A DNA stretch of 64,000 nt from Piscinibacter sp047602365 (GTDB lineage: Bacteria; Pseudomonadota; Gammaproteobacteria; Burkholderiales; Burkholderiaceae_C): assembly GCA_047602365.1 (NCBI GenBank), contig JASGHM010000002.1, positions 930,001 to 994,000 of the forward strand, given 5' to 3'. Of the stretch, positions 43,032 to 52,480 are shown in pieces; position 1 is the stretch's first letter; each line of letters starts with the position of its first letter. A program made the position numbers and the translations under genes. Below the pieces are notes generated by a model. It saw only the letters and a program-made list of their open reading frames with translations. It ran no database searches and was not told the origin of the DNA.

Positions 43032-45248
43032 TCAGCGCCGCTTGGCCGCACGCGCCGAGCCCGCCGCCTTGCGCGCCGTCGACTTCGCCGCCTTGACCGG
43101 GTGGGCTGTCTTGCCGCCGCGGCTCTTCGCCTTGGTGGCAGCCTTGACGGCCCGATCGGTGGCCTTCACCCGCGCCAGTTCCTCGGCCGCGGTCTCGTTG
43201 CGCTCCGGGGCACGTTCACGCCGCGTTCGCAGACGCGTCGCGTCGTCCTCGCCCTCGCGCACCATGCGGAAGTCGATGCGCCGGCCGTCGAGGTCGACGC
43301 GGCTGACCTGTACGCGCACCCGCGCGCCGACGACGTAACGGATGCCGCTGCGCTCGCCACGCAGTTCCTGGCGCGCCTCGTCGAAGCGGTAGTACTCGCC
43401 ACCGAGTTCGGTGATGTGCACCAGGCCCTCGACGTAGAGCGCATCGAGCGTGACGAACAGGCCGAAGCTGGTCACCGCACTGACCGTGCCGGCGAACTCC
43501 TCGCCGAGATGCTCGCGCATGTAGCGGCACTTGAGCCAGGCCTCGACGTCGCGCGAGGCTTCGTCGGCGCGGCGTTCGTTGGCGCTGCAATGTGCACCGG
43601 CGGCTTCCCAGTGCTCCAGTTCCTGGTTCGGCGCACGCTGCGTCTTGCCGGCGTGGCGCACCTTCGGCGCCTCCTCGAACTTGCCGCTGAGCAGGTGGTA
43701 GCGCTTGCCGTGCAGCAAGGCCTTGATGACGCGGTGCACCAGCAGGTCGGGGTAGCGTCGGATCGGGCTGGTGAAGTGCGTGTAGGCCTCGTAGGCCAAG
43801 CCGAAGTGGCCGGCATTGGTGCCGGTGTAGATCGCCTGCTGCATCGAGCGCAGCAGCATGGTGTGGATCTGCAGCGCATCGGGCCGGTCCTTCACAGCGG
43901 CGGCGATGGCCTGGTACTCCTTTGGCTGCGGGTCGTCGCTGACCGACAGGCCCAGACCCAGCGCCTTCAGGTAGTTCTGCAGCAGCGTGCGCTTCTCCGG
44001 CGTCGGGCCCTCGTGCACGCGGTACAGCGCCGGGTGCTTGGCACGTGCGATGAAGTCGGCCGAGCAGACGTTCGCCGCCAGCATCGCCTCCTCGATCAGC
44101 CGGTGCGCGTCGTTGCGCGTGCGCGGCACGATCTTCTCGATGCGGCCGTTCTCGTCGCAGACGATCTGCGTCTCGGTGGTCTCGAAGTCCATCGCGCCGC
44201 GCTTGCCGCGTTCCTTCAGCAGCGCGCGGTAGACCTCGTGCAGGTGAACCAGGTGCGGCACCAGTTCACCGCGCCGCGCCGCCTCCGGGCCGCGCGTATT
44301 GCCGAGGATGGCCGCCACCTCGGTGTAGGTGAAGCGTGCGTGCGAGCAGATCACCGCCGGGAAGAACTGGTAGGCGTGCACCTCGCCGGCCGCCGTGACC
44401 AGCATGTCGCAGACCATCGCGAGGCGATCCTCGTTCGGGTTCAGCGAGCACAGGCCGTTGGAGATCTTCTCCGGCAGCATCGGGATCACCCGCCGCGGGA
44501 AGTACACCGAAGTGGCGCGTTCGTAGGCGTCCTCGTCGAGCGGTTCGCCCGGCTTCACGTAGTGGCTGACGTCGGCGATCGCGACGATCAGGCGCCAGCC
44601 GTCGGGCGACTTGCCGCGACCGATCGTCGCCGGCTCGCAGTAGACCGCGTCGTCGAAGTCGCGCGCGTCCTCGCCGTCGATGGTGACCAGCGGAACGTCC
44701 GTCAGGTCGATGCGGTGCTTGCGGTCGGCGGCGCGGATCTTCTCCGGCAGCGCGGCCGCCTGTGCCAGCGTCTCCGGCGAGAAGCGATGCGGCACCTCGT
44801 ACTTGCGTACCGCGATCTCGATCTCCATGCCGGGGTCGTCGATCTCGCCGAGCACCTCGGTGACGCGGCCGACCGGCTGCGAATACATCGAGGGTGTCTC
44901 GGTCAGCTCGATCGCGACCACCTGGCCCGCGGTCGCATTCGCGATCGCGTTCTTCGGGATCATGATGTCCTGGCCGTAGCGCTTGTCCTCCGGCGCGACC
45001 AGCCAGATGCCGCCTTCGTGCAGCAGGCGCCCGATGATCGGCGCCTTGCGACGCTCGAGGATCTCGAGGATGCGCCCTTCGGGCCGGCCCTTGCGGTCGT
45101 AGCGGATGATGCGCACCTTGACGCGGTCGCGGTGCAGCACCGCGCGCATCTCCTGCTGCGCCAGGTACACGTCGGCTTGCCGGTCGTCGCGCACGAGGAA
45201 GCCGTGGCCGTCGCGGTGCCCTTGCACCGTGCCCTCGACTTCGCTCAT
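43032..45248 (-). CDS. rnr: Ribonuclease R, lacking the usual N-terminal helix-turn-helix
   Basis: RNase R is a 3'-5' exoribonuclease able to digest structured RNA. The 738-residue protein has two cold-shock domains (opening EGTVQGHRDGHGFLVRDD), the RNB catalytic domain with VTIDGEDARDFDDAVYC and FTSPIRRYPDLLVHR, an S1 domain (VSAVTSFGLFVTLD), and a Lys/Arg/Ala-rich tail of about 55 residues. The N-terminal HTH domain of E. coli RNase R is absent; the shorter form may be usual in this group. The ATG at 45248 is the best start but has no clear ribosome site. It is divergent from tRNA-Leu. Confidence 0.94.
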   Translation of the reverse strand: MSEVEGTVQGHRDGHGFLVRDDRQADVYLAQQEMRAVLHRDRVKVRIIRYDRKGRPEGRILEILERRKAPIIGRLLHEGGIWLVAPEDKRYGQDIMIPKNAIANATAGQVVAIELTETPSMYSQPVGRVTEVLGEIDDPGMEIEIAVRKYEVPHRFSPETLAQAAALPEKIRAADRKHRIDLTDVPLVTIDGEDARDFDDAVYCEPATIGRGKSPDGWRLIVAIADVSHYVKPGEPLDEDAYERATSVYFPRRVIPMLPEKISNGLCSLNPNEDRLAMVCDMLVTAAGEVHAYQFFPAVICSHARFTYTEVAAILGNTRGPEAARRGELVPHLVHLHEVYRALLKERGKRGAMDFETTETQIVCDENGRIEKIVPRTRNDAHRLIEEAMLAANVCSADFIARAKHPALYRVHEGPTPEKRTLLQNYLKALGLGLSVSDDPQPKEYQAIAAAVKDRPDALQIHTMLLRSMQQAIYTGTNAGHFGLAYEAYTHFTSPIRRYPDLLVHRVIKALLHGKRYHLLSGKFEEAPKVRHAGKTQRAPNQELEHWEAAGAHCSANERRADEASRDVEAWLKCRYMREHLGEEFAGTVSAVTSFGLFVTLDALYVEGLVHITELGGEYYRFDEARQELRGERSGIRYVVGARVRVQVSRVDLDGRRIDFRMVREGEDDATRLRTRRERAPERNETAAEELARVKATDRAVKAATKAKSRGGKTAHPVKAAKSTARKAAGSARAAKRR

Positions 45249-45274
45249 CAGTTCGGCGCCGACGGCGGGGGGAG

Positions 45275-45304
45275 TTGTGTGTTGGTTTGTTTTGATGATA
45301 TAGT
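45275..45304 (+). promoter_or_regulatory. Probable promoter of tRNA-Leu
   Basis: A -35-like TTGTGT (45275-45280) and a -10 TATAGT (45299-45304) are 18 bases apart and would start RNA about ten bases before the tRNA. The same AT-richer patch (45280-45310) must also serve rnr on the other strand, where TATATC is a possible -10. Confidence 0.45.
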
Positions 45305-45321
45305 CCAAGACTTCCTGAAAT

Positions 45322-45406
<85 letters not shown>

Positions 45407-45416
45407 AGATGATAAG

Positions 45417-45447
45417 AAGGCCAGTGCAGTTTGCACTGGCCTTTTTC
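45417..45447 (+). terminator. Terminator after tRNA-Leu, possibly bidirectional
   Basis: AAGGCCAGTGCA (45417-45428) pairs with TGCACTGGCCTT (45432-45443) around the loop GTT and runs into TTTTTC. It ends the tRNA transcript. On the minus strand the same hairpin is followed by TTCTTATC, so it may also stop transcripts from the phosphoribosyltransferase gene. Confidence 0.92.
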
Positions 45448-45464
45448 TTTGCTCGTCACGCGAG

Positions 45465-45986
45465 TCAGATGACGAACTTCTTCGCCAGGCCATCCGGGCG
45501 CAGTTCGTCGTACTCCTCGAACGGCTGATGGATCCACGGGCTGGTGGGCAGCAGTTCGACGTAGTAGTCGGGTGTGTAGCTCGACACGCCCTTGGTCCAG
45601 ATGACCGCCGAGCGCAGTTCGGTGATCGACGGCATGCCGCGCAGCCGCTCGACCACGGCCTTCAGCGTCACGCCCGAGTCGGCCAGGTCGTCGACCAGCA
45701 GCACGCGGCCGGCCAGTTCGCCCTTGGGCAGCGTGATGTACTTGGCCATGTCGAGCCGGCCCTGGATGGTGCCGGCTTCGGCGCGGTAGGAACTCGTCGA
45801 CATGATCGCCAGCGGCTTGTCGAACACCCGCGACAGCACGTCGCCCGGCCGCATGCCGCCGCGCGCCAGACAGAGGATCTGGTCGAAGTCCCAGCCCGAG
45901 GCATGCACCTTCAGCGCCAGGCGCTCGATCAGCATGTGGTACTCGTCCCAGGAGACGTACAGGTGTTTGCCGTCGTCGGTCAGCAT
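45465..45986 (-). CDS. Phosphoribosyltransferase (Gpt-like, type I PRTase)
   Basis: A type I phosphoribosyltransferase of 173 residues with the PRPP loop RVLLVDDLADSGVTLKAV near 94-111 and the hood region CLARGGMRPGDVLSR. The size and gene place beside purA suggest purine salvage (xanthine or guanine/hypoxanthine), but the base specificity cannot be read from the sequence. The C-terminus WIHQPFEEYDE resembles xanthine-guanine enzymes. It lies 31 bases after purA at the end of the operon. Confidence 0.88.
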   Translation of the reverse strand: MLTDDGKHLYVSWDEYHMLIERLALKVHASGWDFDQILCLARGGMRPGDVLSRVFDKPLAIMSTSSYRAEAGTIQGRLDMAKYITLPKGELAGRVLLVDDLADSGVTLKAVVERLRGMPSITELRSAVIWTKGVSSYTPDYYVELLPTSPWIHQPFEEYDELRPDGLAKKFVI

Positions 45987-46017
45987 GCGCAGGGCTCCAG
46001 GTCAGTGAGGATGTCGT

Positions 46018-47358
46018 TCAAGCGCGGTACGGGTGCTTGAGCAGGATGGTGTGCTCGCGGTCCGGGCCGGTCGACACCATGTCGATCGGCGCGCCGATGA
46101 ACTGCTGCACGCGCTCGAGGTAGCGGCGCGCGTTCAGCGGCAGCTTGTCCCATTCGGTGACGCCGAAAGTCGTCTCGGTCCAGCCGGGGAAGCTGTCGTA
46201 GATCGGCACGCAGGCGGCCACGTCGTCGGCGTCCAGCGGCAGGATGTCGATGCGCTGGCCACGCAGCTCGTAGCCGACGCAGACCTTGATCTCGGCCAGC
46301 CCGTCGAGCACGTCGAGCTTGGTGATGCACAGCCCGGAGATGCCGTTGATGATGATCGAGCGCTTCAGCGCAGCGGCGTCCAGCCAGCCGCAGCGGCGCG
46401 GGCGGCCGGTGACGGTGCCGCGCTCCTGGCCGACGGTCGACAGGTGGTGGCCGACGGTGCCAGGCTCGTCCATCGGCAGCTCGGTCGGGAACGGCCCGCT
46501 GCCCACGCGTGTCGTGTAGGCCTTGGTGATCCCGAGGATGTAGTGCAGCATGTCCGGGCCGACGCCCGAACCGGCAGCCGCGTTGCCGGCCACGCAGTTG
46601 CTCGAGGTGACGTAGGGGTAGGTGCCGTGGTCGATGTCCAGCAGCGTGCCCTGCGCGCCTTCGAAGAGGATGTTGCCGCCGCGCTGGTTGATGGTGTGCA
46701 GCCGGTAGCCGACGTCGGCCAGCATCGGCTTGAGCTGCTCGGCCACCTGCATCGCATGGTCGAAGATCGGCTGGAACTCCAGCGGCTTGGCCTTCAGGTA
46801 GCCGGCCAGCGCGACGTTGTGCAGCGCCAGCAGCTCGCGCAGCTTGGTGGCGAAACGTTCGGGGTGCTTCAGGTCCTGCACGCGCAGCGCTCGGCGCGCC
46901 ACCTTGTCCTCGTAGGCCGGGCCGATACCCTTGCCGGTGGTGCCGATCTTGCCGGCGCCGCTGGTCTCGCGCAGCGCCTCGCGGGCACGGTCGACCTCGA
47001 CGTGGAAGGGCAGGATCAGCGGGCACGACTCGCTGATGAACAGGCGCGAGCGCACCTCGAGGCCGATGCCTTCGAGCCGCTCGATCTCGGACAGCAGGTG
47101 CGTCGGGTCGACCACCACGCCGTTGCCGATGAAGCAGGCCACGCCGTCGCGCATGATCCCCGAGGGGATCAGCTGCAGCGCGGTCTTCACGCCCTTGATG
47201 ACCAGCGTGTGGCCGGCGTTGTGGCCGCCCTGGAAACGCACCACTGCCTCGGCGTGGTCGGTGAGCCAGTCGACCACCTTGCCCTTGCCCTCGTCACCCC
47301 ACTGGGTGCCGACGACGACGACGTTGTGGCCGGCGTTCGGATGGATGTTGTGCTGCAT
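46018..47358 (-). CDS. purA: Adenylosuccinate synthetase
   Basis: PurA joins IMP and aspartate with GTP to form adenylosuccinate, the first step to AMP. The 446-residue protein has the GTP/IMP loop VVGTQWGDEGKGKVVDWL near 15-32, the catalytic His in GGHNAGHTL, and the switch TTGKGIGPAY near 138. I chose the ATG at 47358 (MQHNIHPNAG). It follows hisZ by 43 bases; hisZ-purA adjacency is usual in betaproteobacteria. Confidence 0.97.
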   Translation of the reverse strand: MQHNIHPNAGHNVVVVGTQWGDEGKGKVVDWLTDHAEAVVRFQGGHNAGHTLVIKGVKTALQLIPSGIMRDGVACFIGNGVVVDPTHLLSEIERLEGIGLEVRSRLFISESCPLILPFHVEVDRAREALRETSGAGKIGTTGKGIGPAYEDKVARRALRVQDLKHPERFATKLRELLALHNVALAGYLKAKPLEFQPIFDHAMQVAEQLKPMLADVGYRLHTINQRGGNILFEGAQGTLLDIDHGTYPYVTSSNCVAGNAAAGSGVGPDMLHYILGITKAYTTRVGSGPFPTELPMDEPGTVGHHLSTVGQERGTVTGRPRRCGWLDAAALKRSIIINGISGLCITKLDVLDGLAEIKVCVGYELRGQRIDILPLDADDVAACVPIYDSFPGWTETTFGVTEWDKLPLNARRYLERVQQFIGAPIDMVSTGPDREHTILLKHPYRA

Positions 47359-47401
47359 GTCGGGATTCACTCGAAACTGCTGATTCGCTGGCACGCGGCG
47401 C

Positions 47402-48559
47402 TCACAGCGCACGCACCGCCCATTGGCCGGAGACGGCGACCAGCTCACGGTCGCACTCGAACTCCTGGCCCTCGTGGTCGTGGCCGGGCAGGATGCACAC
47501 CACGGTCTCGCCCTGCTCGCGCAGGCGGCGCACGGCGGCGCGCAAGCCGGCGTCTTCCGACCACGGCGCGCGCACGGCCGGCCGGCCGCCGCGGCCCGGA
47601 ACCAGCTGCGCCAGTTCCTTCAGGTCGAGGCTGAAACCGACCGCCGGCCGGTTGCGGCCGAAGATCGCGCCGACCTCGTCGTAGCGCCCTCCCCGCGCGA
47701 CCGCGTCGCTCGAGCCGCGCGCATAAATCGCGAAGCGTGCGCCGCTGTAGTAGGCCGAGCCGCCGACGTCGGCCAGGTCGAAGCCGACCTTTACTTCGGG
47801 ATGCGCCTGGTGCGCATGGCGGGCCAGCGTGCCTAGGTCGTCGAGCGCCGCGCGCACCGGCGCCAGTGCCGGCATCAGCTCGCGGGCCGCCGCCAGGGCC
47901 TCGTCGCCGCCGTACAGGGAAGGCAGGGCCACCAACGCCTTGCGAACAGCCGCCGGCAGCGATGCGCACAGTTCGGCCAGCGTGGCCACGTCCTTGGCCG
48001 CCAGCGCCGCCTGGATGTCGGCGCGCCGCGTGCCGTCGACACCGTCGAGCAGCGCGCGCACGATGCGGGCATCGGCCAGGTCCAGCGTCGCAGCCGCCAG
48101 CCCGGCACCGCGCAGGCAGTCGAGCGCGAGGTCCTGCACCTCCAGGTCGGCCTCCAGCCCGGCGTGGCCGTAGATCTCGGCGCCGAACTGCAGCGGCTCA
48201 CGTGTCGCCTGCATGCCCGACGGCCGCGTGTGCAGCACCGGCCCGCAGTAGCACAGGCGGGTGACGCCGGCGCGATTGAGCAGGTGGGCGTCGATGCGCG
48301 CCACCTGCGGCGTCGCGTCGGCGCGCACGCCCAACGTGCGGCCGCTGAGCTGGTCGACCAGCTTGAAGGTCTTCAGGTCGAGGTCACGCCCGGTGCCCGA
48401 CAGCAGCGACTCGATGTGCTCCATCAGCGGCGGCATCACCAGTTCGCAACCGAACGAGCGCGCCACGTCGAGCAGTCCCCGCCGCAGTTCCTCGATGTGT
48501 CTGGCCTGCGCGGGCAGGACATCGGCGATGTGCTCGGGCAGCAGCCAAGCAGAAGACAT
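47402..48559 (-). CDS. hisZ: ATP phosphoribosyltransferase regulatory subunit HisZ
   Basis: HisZ is a catalytically inactive relative of histidyl-tRNA synthetase that pairs with the short form of HisG and confers histidine feedback control on the first step of histidine synthesis. The 385-residue protein has class II synthetase-like motifs (FGCELVMPPLMEHIESLL, LGVRADATPQVARI, RPSGMQATREPLQFGAEIYG) but lacks the anticodon domain. Its presence implies a short HisG elsewhere. True hisS is at 55764-57048. Confidence 0.95.
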   Translation of the reverse strand: MSSAWLLPEHIADVLPAQARHIEELRRGLLDVARSFGCELVMPPLMEHIESLLSGTGRDLDLKTFKLVDQLSGRTLGVRADATPQVARIDAHLLNRAGVTRLCYCGPVLHTRPSGMQATREPLQFGAEIYGHAGLEADLEVQDLALDCLRGAGLAAATLDLADARIVRALLDGVDGTRRADIQAALAAKDVATLAELCASLPAAVRKALVALPSLYGGDEALAAARELMPALAPVRAALDDLGTLARHAHQAHPEVKVGFDLADVGGSAYYSGARFAIYARGSSDAVARGGRYDEVGAIFGRNRPAVGFSLDLKELAQLVPGRGGRPAVRAPWSEDAGLRAAVRRLREQGETVVCILPGHDHEGQEFECDRELVAVSGQWAVRAL

Positions 48560-48587
48560 GGGAAAACAGCGGGGGATTAAAAACGTG

Positions 48588-48593
48588 ATTGTA
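48588..48593 (-). promoter_or_regulatory. -10 element upstream of hisZ
   Basis: TACAAT on the minus strand lies about 30 bases before the hisZ start in the 64-base gap after the DUF2065 gene. It matches the -10 hexamers before ppsA, rpsB and ndk. No clear -35 is visible. It could give hisZ-purA its own promoter. Confidence 0.4.
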
Positions 48594-48623
48594 CCGGCCG
48601 CCCCACCCGACTCCCGATCTGCA

Positions 48624-48824
48624 TCAACTCCAGAACAACAGCAGCAGCACCACGCCGAGCAGCATGCTCGACAGGCCGAGGAAGCGGATCTGCCCGTCGG
48701 ACAGCCGCGTCGCCTGCTCGAACAGCCGGCGCCAGCCGGACGGGCTGAAGAAGGGCAGCAGCCCTTCCAGCACCAGCATCAGCGCGCAGGCCGCGAGCAG
48801 CAGGTCCCAGAAGCCCGCGCTCAC
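48624..48824 (-). CDS. DUF2065 family small membrane protein (YjeT-like)
   Basis: A 66-residue protein with two hydrophobic segments (about 5-25 and 46-64) and the family centre FFSPSGWRRLFEQATRLSDGQ with the RxxG pattern IRFLGLSSMLLG. It begins with GTG at 48824, six bases after the hflC stop. DUF2065 genes typically follow hflC; the function is unknown and a role with HflKC is only suggested by position. Confidence 0.9.
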   Translation of the reverse strand: MSAGFWDLLLAACALMLVLEGLLPFFSPSGWRRLFEQATRLSDGQIRFLGLSSMLLGVVLLLLFWS

Positions 48825-48830
48825 CGGGCG

Positions 48831-49727
48831 CTACTTCTTCGCCGGGGCCGGTGCCGGCGGCGGCGACGAGCCGCGCATCGCGCGGAAGAACTCGCTGCTC
48901 GGGTCGAGCACCATCACGTCGCCCTTGTTGCGGAAGCTGGCGCGGTAGGCCTCGAGGCTGCGGTAGAACTCGGCGAACTGCGGGTCGCGGCCGAAGGCCT
49001 CGGCGAAGATCGCCGACGCCTTCGCGTCGCCATCGCCCTTGACCTTCTGTGCGTCGCGGTAGGCCTCGGCGACGATGATCTGGCGCTGGCGGTCGGCGTC
49101 GGCGCGGATCTTCTCGCCATCGGCACCACCGGTGGAGCGCAGCTGGTTGGCGACCTGCTGGCGCTCCGAGCGCATGCGGCTGTAGATCGAGTCGGTGATG
49201 TTGGCGACGAAGTCGACCCGCTTGATGCGCACGTCGAGGATCTCGATACCGAAGGACTTGGCGTCGTCCTCCAGGCGGGCACGCACGTCGCGCATCACCT
49301 TGTCGCGCTCGATCGACAGCACGCCGCCGACGGTGCGCTTGGTCACCTCCTCGTTGAACGCCGCATGCACCACCGGTGCAAGGCGCGTCTCGAGGTTGCG
49401 GATGTCGGTGCCGTTGTTGCGGATGAACTGGCGCGGTTCCGAGACGCGCCACTTGACCAGCCAGTCGATCACCAGGCTCTTCTTCTCGGCGGTGAAGATC
49501 GGCCGCGTGTCCGGGCTGTCCAGCGTCTGGATGCGGCGGTCGAGGAAGACGACGTTCTGGAACGGCGGCGGCAGCTTGACCTTCAGGCCGGGCTCGGTGA
49601 TCACTTCCTTGATCTCGCCGAGGGCGTAGATCACCGCCACCTGGCGCTGGTCGACGACGAACAGCGTGGAGGCGGCCGCCATCAGCGCGAGCAACGCGAG
49701 GCCGACGATGAGTCCGATGCGATTCAT
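48831..49727 (-). CDS. hflC: HflC, subunit of the HflKC FtsH modulator
   Basis: HflC, with HflK, forms a large periplasm-facing cage around the FtsH protease and restrains its action on membrane proteins. The 298-residue protein has one N-terminal membrane segment (4-22) and a prohibitin/stomatin (SPFH) domain (QRQVAVIYALGEIKEV to DVRIKRVDF), followed by a charged coiled coil. The tail SSPPPAPAPAKK is low complexity. The ATG at 49727 has GGAG nine bases upstream, 19 bases after hflK. Confidence 0.96.
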   Translation of the reverse strand: MNRIGLIVGLALLALMAAASTLFVVDQRQVAVIYALGEIKEVITEPGLKVKLPPPFQNVVFLDRRIQTLDSPDTRPIFTAEKKSLVIDWLVKWRVSEPRQFIRNNGTDIRNLETRLAPVVHAAFNEEVTKRTVGGVLSIERDKVMRDVRARLEDDAKSFGIEILDVRIKRVDFVANITDSIYSRMRSERQQVANQLRSTGGADGEKIRADADRQRQIIVAEAYRDAQKVKGDGDAKASAIFAEAFGRDPQFAEFYRSLEAYRASFRNKGDVMVLDPSSEFFRAMRGSSPPPAPAPAKK

Positions 49728-49746
49728 GTTCTCGTTCTCCTGCGGC

Positions 49747-50982
49747 TCAGCGGCTGTCGCGCTCGCGGCTGCGCTGGCCGTCGCGCGAACGCGAATCGGC
49801 CGGTGCCGTCGTGCCGGCCGCTTCGGCGGCGGGCGCCGCGGCAGGCGCCGGCGCCGGTGCGGCCGCGCTGGCGCCGGCCTGCTGCATCAGCTTGTCCAGC
49901 GGCAGGTAAAGCAGGTTGGAGTTGTTGCGGCTGTCGATCATCACCTTGCTGACGTTCGAGTAGACCTGCTGCATGGTCTCGATGTAGAGGCGGTCGCGGG
50001 TCACGCTCGGCGCCTTCTGGTACTCGGTCAGCACGCGGCTGAAGCGCTGCGCGTCACCCTCGGCCTGCGCCACCACGCTGGCCTTGTAGCCCTCGGCCTC
50101 CTCGCGCAGGCGCGCCGCCGTGCCCTGCGCCTTCGGGATCACGTCGCTGGCGTAGGCCAGGCCTTCCTTCTTCAGCCGGTCACCGTCCTGGCCGGCCTTC
50201 AGCGTGTCCTCGAACGCGGCCTGCACCTGTTCGGGCGGCTGCACGCTCTGCATGTTGACGTTGGCGACCACGATGCCGGCCTTCAACCGGTCGAGCTGGC
50301 TCTGGATCGACTTGACCAGTTCGGCGGCGATCGCATCGCGCTGCTCGTAGAGCACCGCGTCGATGTTGGTGCGGCCGACGATCTCGCGCACTGCCGACTC
50401 GGCCGCCAGCGTGACCGCCTCTTCCGGGTCGCGGTTCTCGAACAGGAAGGAGCGTGCATCCTTCAGCCGGTACTGCACGGTGAAGCGGATGTCGATGATG
50501 TTCTCGTCCTGCGTCAGCATCGACGAATCGCGCAGCCCGGTGGCCTGGATCACCGAATTGCGACCGACCTCGCGCGAGCGCAGCTGCGTCACGCTGACCG
50601 TCTCGTGGGCCTGGAACGGGTACGGCATGCGCCACTGGAAGCCGGCGTCGGCCGTGTGGCTGAACTTGCCGAACGAGGTGACGACCGCCTGCTGGCCTTC
50701 CTGCACGATGAAGAAGCCGCTGCCCAGCCAGATCAGCGCGACGACGCCGGCGATCAGGCCGGCGCCGATGCCGGCGCTCTTCATGTCGGGCTGGAAGTTG
50801 TTCGGGCCGCCGCCGTCGTCGGGCGGGCCGCTGGGCCGCTGGCCGCCGCCCTTGCCGCCGAACAGCCCGCCGAGCTTGCGGTTGAAGTCGCGCCAGAGCT
50901 CGTCGAGGTCCGGCGGGCCGTCGTTGCGGCCGTTGCTGAGCAGCCGGCCGGCCGCGACGCGAAGGGCGTTCAGGGGGTTCAT
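49747..50982 (-). CDS. hflK: HflK, subunit of the HflKC FtsH modulator
   Basis: The 411-residue HflK has a Gly/Pro-rich cytosolic N-terminus (GLFGGKGGGQRPSGPPDDGG), a membrane segment near 78-98, and an SPFH domain (FIVQEGQQAVVTSFGKF onward) with YRLKDARSFLFENRDPEEAV near 165. The C-terminal 45 residues are Ala/Pro-rich and then highly charged (SRSRDGQRSRERDSR). The ATG overlaps the hflX stop as ATGA. HflK and HflC form a hetero-oligomer. Confidence 0.96.
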   Translation of the reverse strand: MNPLNALRVAAGRLLSNGRNDGPPDLDELWRDFNRKLGGLFGGKGGGQRPSGPPDDGGGPNNFQPDMKSAGIGAGLIAGVVALIWLGSGFFIVQEGQQAVVTSFGKFSHTADAGFQWRMPYPFQAHETVSVTQLRSREVGRNSVIQATGLRDSSMLTQDENIIDIRFTVQYRLKDARSFLFENRDPEEAVTLAAESAVREIVGRTNIDAVLYEQRDAIAAELVKSIQSQLDRLKAGIVVANVNMQSVQPPEQVQAAFEDTLKAGQDGDRLKKEGLAYASDVIPKAQGTAARLREEAEGYKASVVAQAEGDAQRFSRVLTEYQKAPSVTRDRLYIETMQQVYSNVSKVMIDSRNNSNLLYLPLDKLMQQAGASAAAPAPAPAAAPAAEAAGTTAPADSRSRDGQRSRERDSR

Positions 50983-52241
50983 GGTGTGGAGCGGGAATCG
51001 AAGGTTCCGGTGGAAGGCGTCGTCGTCTCAATCTCGATCTCGGCCGCCGCGTCGTCGGCACGCGCGAAGCGCACGTCGCCGGCCAGGTCCGGGGCTTCGT
51101 CGGCCGCCGCGCCGATGACTGCCTCGGTCAGCACCTGCCGCAGTTCGGCCAGCCCGGTGCCGTCCAGCGCGCTGACGAACACACGCGGCACGCGCTGGCC
51201 GCCGGGGCGTTCGATCTGGTCGCGCAGCATACGCGGCCGCTGGGTCTCTTCGAGCCGGTCGACCTTGTTGAAGACCAGCACCTGCGGAATCTGCCCGGCG
51301 CCGATCTCCTCGAGCACACGCTCGACCTCGGCCATCTGCTCGTCGAGCACCGGGCTGGCGCAGTCGACCACGTGCAGCAGCAGGTCGGCGTCGGCGGCCT
51401 CCTGCAGCGTCGCCTCGAAGGCCTCGACCAGCTTGTGCGGCAGGTCGCGGATGAAGCCGACGGTGTCGGACAGCGACACCGCCCGCCCTGCCTCCTCGAG
51501 GTAGAGCTGGCGCGTCGTGGTGTCCAGCGTCGCGAACAGCTGGTCGGCCGCGTAGCTGCGCGCCTTGACCAGCGCGTTGAACAGCGTCGACTTGCCGGCG
51601 TTGGTGTAGCCGACCAGCGAGACGCGGAAGGTCTGGTTGCGCTCGCGGGCACGGCGCTGCGTCTTGCGCTGCTTCTTGACGGTCTCGAGCCGGCGCTTCA
51701 CCGTCTTGATGCGCTCGTCGATCATGCGCCGGTCGAGCTCGATCTGCGCCTCGCCCGGGCCGCCACGCGTGCCGATGCCGCCCTGCTGGCGCTCCAGGTG
51801 GCTCCAGCGCCGCACCAGGCGCGTCGCCAGGTACTGCAGCCGCGCCAGCTCGACCTGCAGCTTGCCCTCGTGGCTCTGCGCGCGTGCCGCGAAGATCTCG
51901 AGGATCAGCATGGTGCGGTCGGCCACCGCCACGCCCAGGTGCTGCTCGAGGTTGCGCTGCTGCGCCGGCGACAGGGCCTGGTCGAACAGCACCGCCTCGG
52001 CGCGGTGGCCCTCGACCAGCGCCTTGATCTCGTCGGCCTTGCCCGAACCGACGAACAGCGCCGGGTCGGGTGCCTTGCGGCGCGCGATGACACGCGCGAC
52101 CGGCGCATCGCCGGCGGACTCGGCCAGCAGCGCGAGTTCATCGAGCGACGCGTCGAAAGGACCGCGCCCCCCGAAGTCGACGCCGACGAGGATGGCCCGC
52201 GCGGGGCCGCTGGCGGCGGCGATGGCCTGCTGCGAACTCAA
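50979..52241 (-). CDS. hflX: Ribosome-associated GTPase HflX
   Basis: HflX binds the large ribosomal subunit and splits stalled ribosomes after stress. The 420-residue protein has the N-terminal HflX domain (ILVGVDFGG, FVGSGKADEIK, GGIGTRGGPGEAQIELD) and then the G domain with Walker A GYTNAGKSTLFNAL near 204 and the NKVD motif near 322. The start is TTG at 52241, overlapping the hfq stop as TTGA; this fixes it to hfq translation. It is followed by hflK in the same way. Confidence 0.95.
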   Translation of the reverse strand: MSSQQAIAAASGPARAILVGVDFGGRGPFDASLDELALLAESAGDAPVARVIARRKAPDPALFVGSGKADEIKALVEGHRAEAVLFDQALSPAQQRNLEQHLGVAVADRTMLILEIFAARAQSHEGKLQVELARLQYLATRLVRRWSHLERQQGGIGTRGGPGEAQIELDRRMIDERIKTVKRRLETVKKQRKTQRRARERNQTFRVSLVGYTNAGKSTLFNALVKARSYAADQLFATLDTTTRQLYLEEAGRAVSLSDTVGFIRDLPHKLVEAFEATLQEAADADLLLHVVDCASPVLDEQMAEVERVLEEIGAGQIPQVLVFNKVDRLEETQRPRMLRDQIERPGGQRVPRVFVSALDGTGLAELRQVLTEAVIGAAADEAPDLAGDVRFARADDAAAEIEIETTTPSTGTFDSRSTP

Positions 52242-52480
52242 GCCTGCTCGGTCGATTCGTTGGCGTGGAAGTTCACCGCACGGCCGGGCACGACGGTCGA
52301 GATCGCGTGCTTGTAGACCATCTGCGTGACGGTGTTGCGCAGCAGGACCACGTACTGGTCGAAGGACTCGATGTGGCCCTGCAGCTTGATGCCGTTGACC
52401 AGGTAGATCGAGACCGGAACATGCTCCTTGCGCAGCAGGTTCAGGAACGGGTCTTGTAGGAGTTGCCCTTTGTTGCTCAC
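52238..52480 (-). CDS. hfq: RNA chaperone Hfq
   Basis: Hfq is the hexameric Sm-like protein that pairs small RNAs with mRNAs. The 80-residue protein has Sm1 (VSIYLVNGIKLQGHIESFDQY) and Sm2 (MVYKHAISTVVP) motifs and a very short tail. It starts with GTG at 52480 with GGAG six bases upstream. The 100-base gap to der includes a hairpin CAGCGC/GCGCTG (52526-52543) without a T-run. Any small RNA in this window (see 8752-8814) would be a possible client. Confidence 0.97.
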   Translation of the reverse strand: MSNKGQLLQDPFLNLLRKEHVPVSIYLVNGIKLQGHIESFDQYVVLLRNTVTQMVYKHAISTVVPGRAVNFHANESTEQA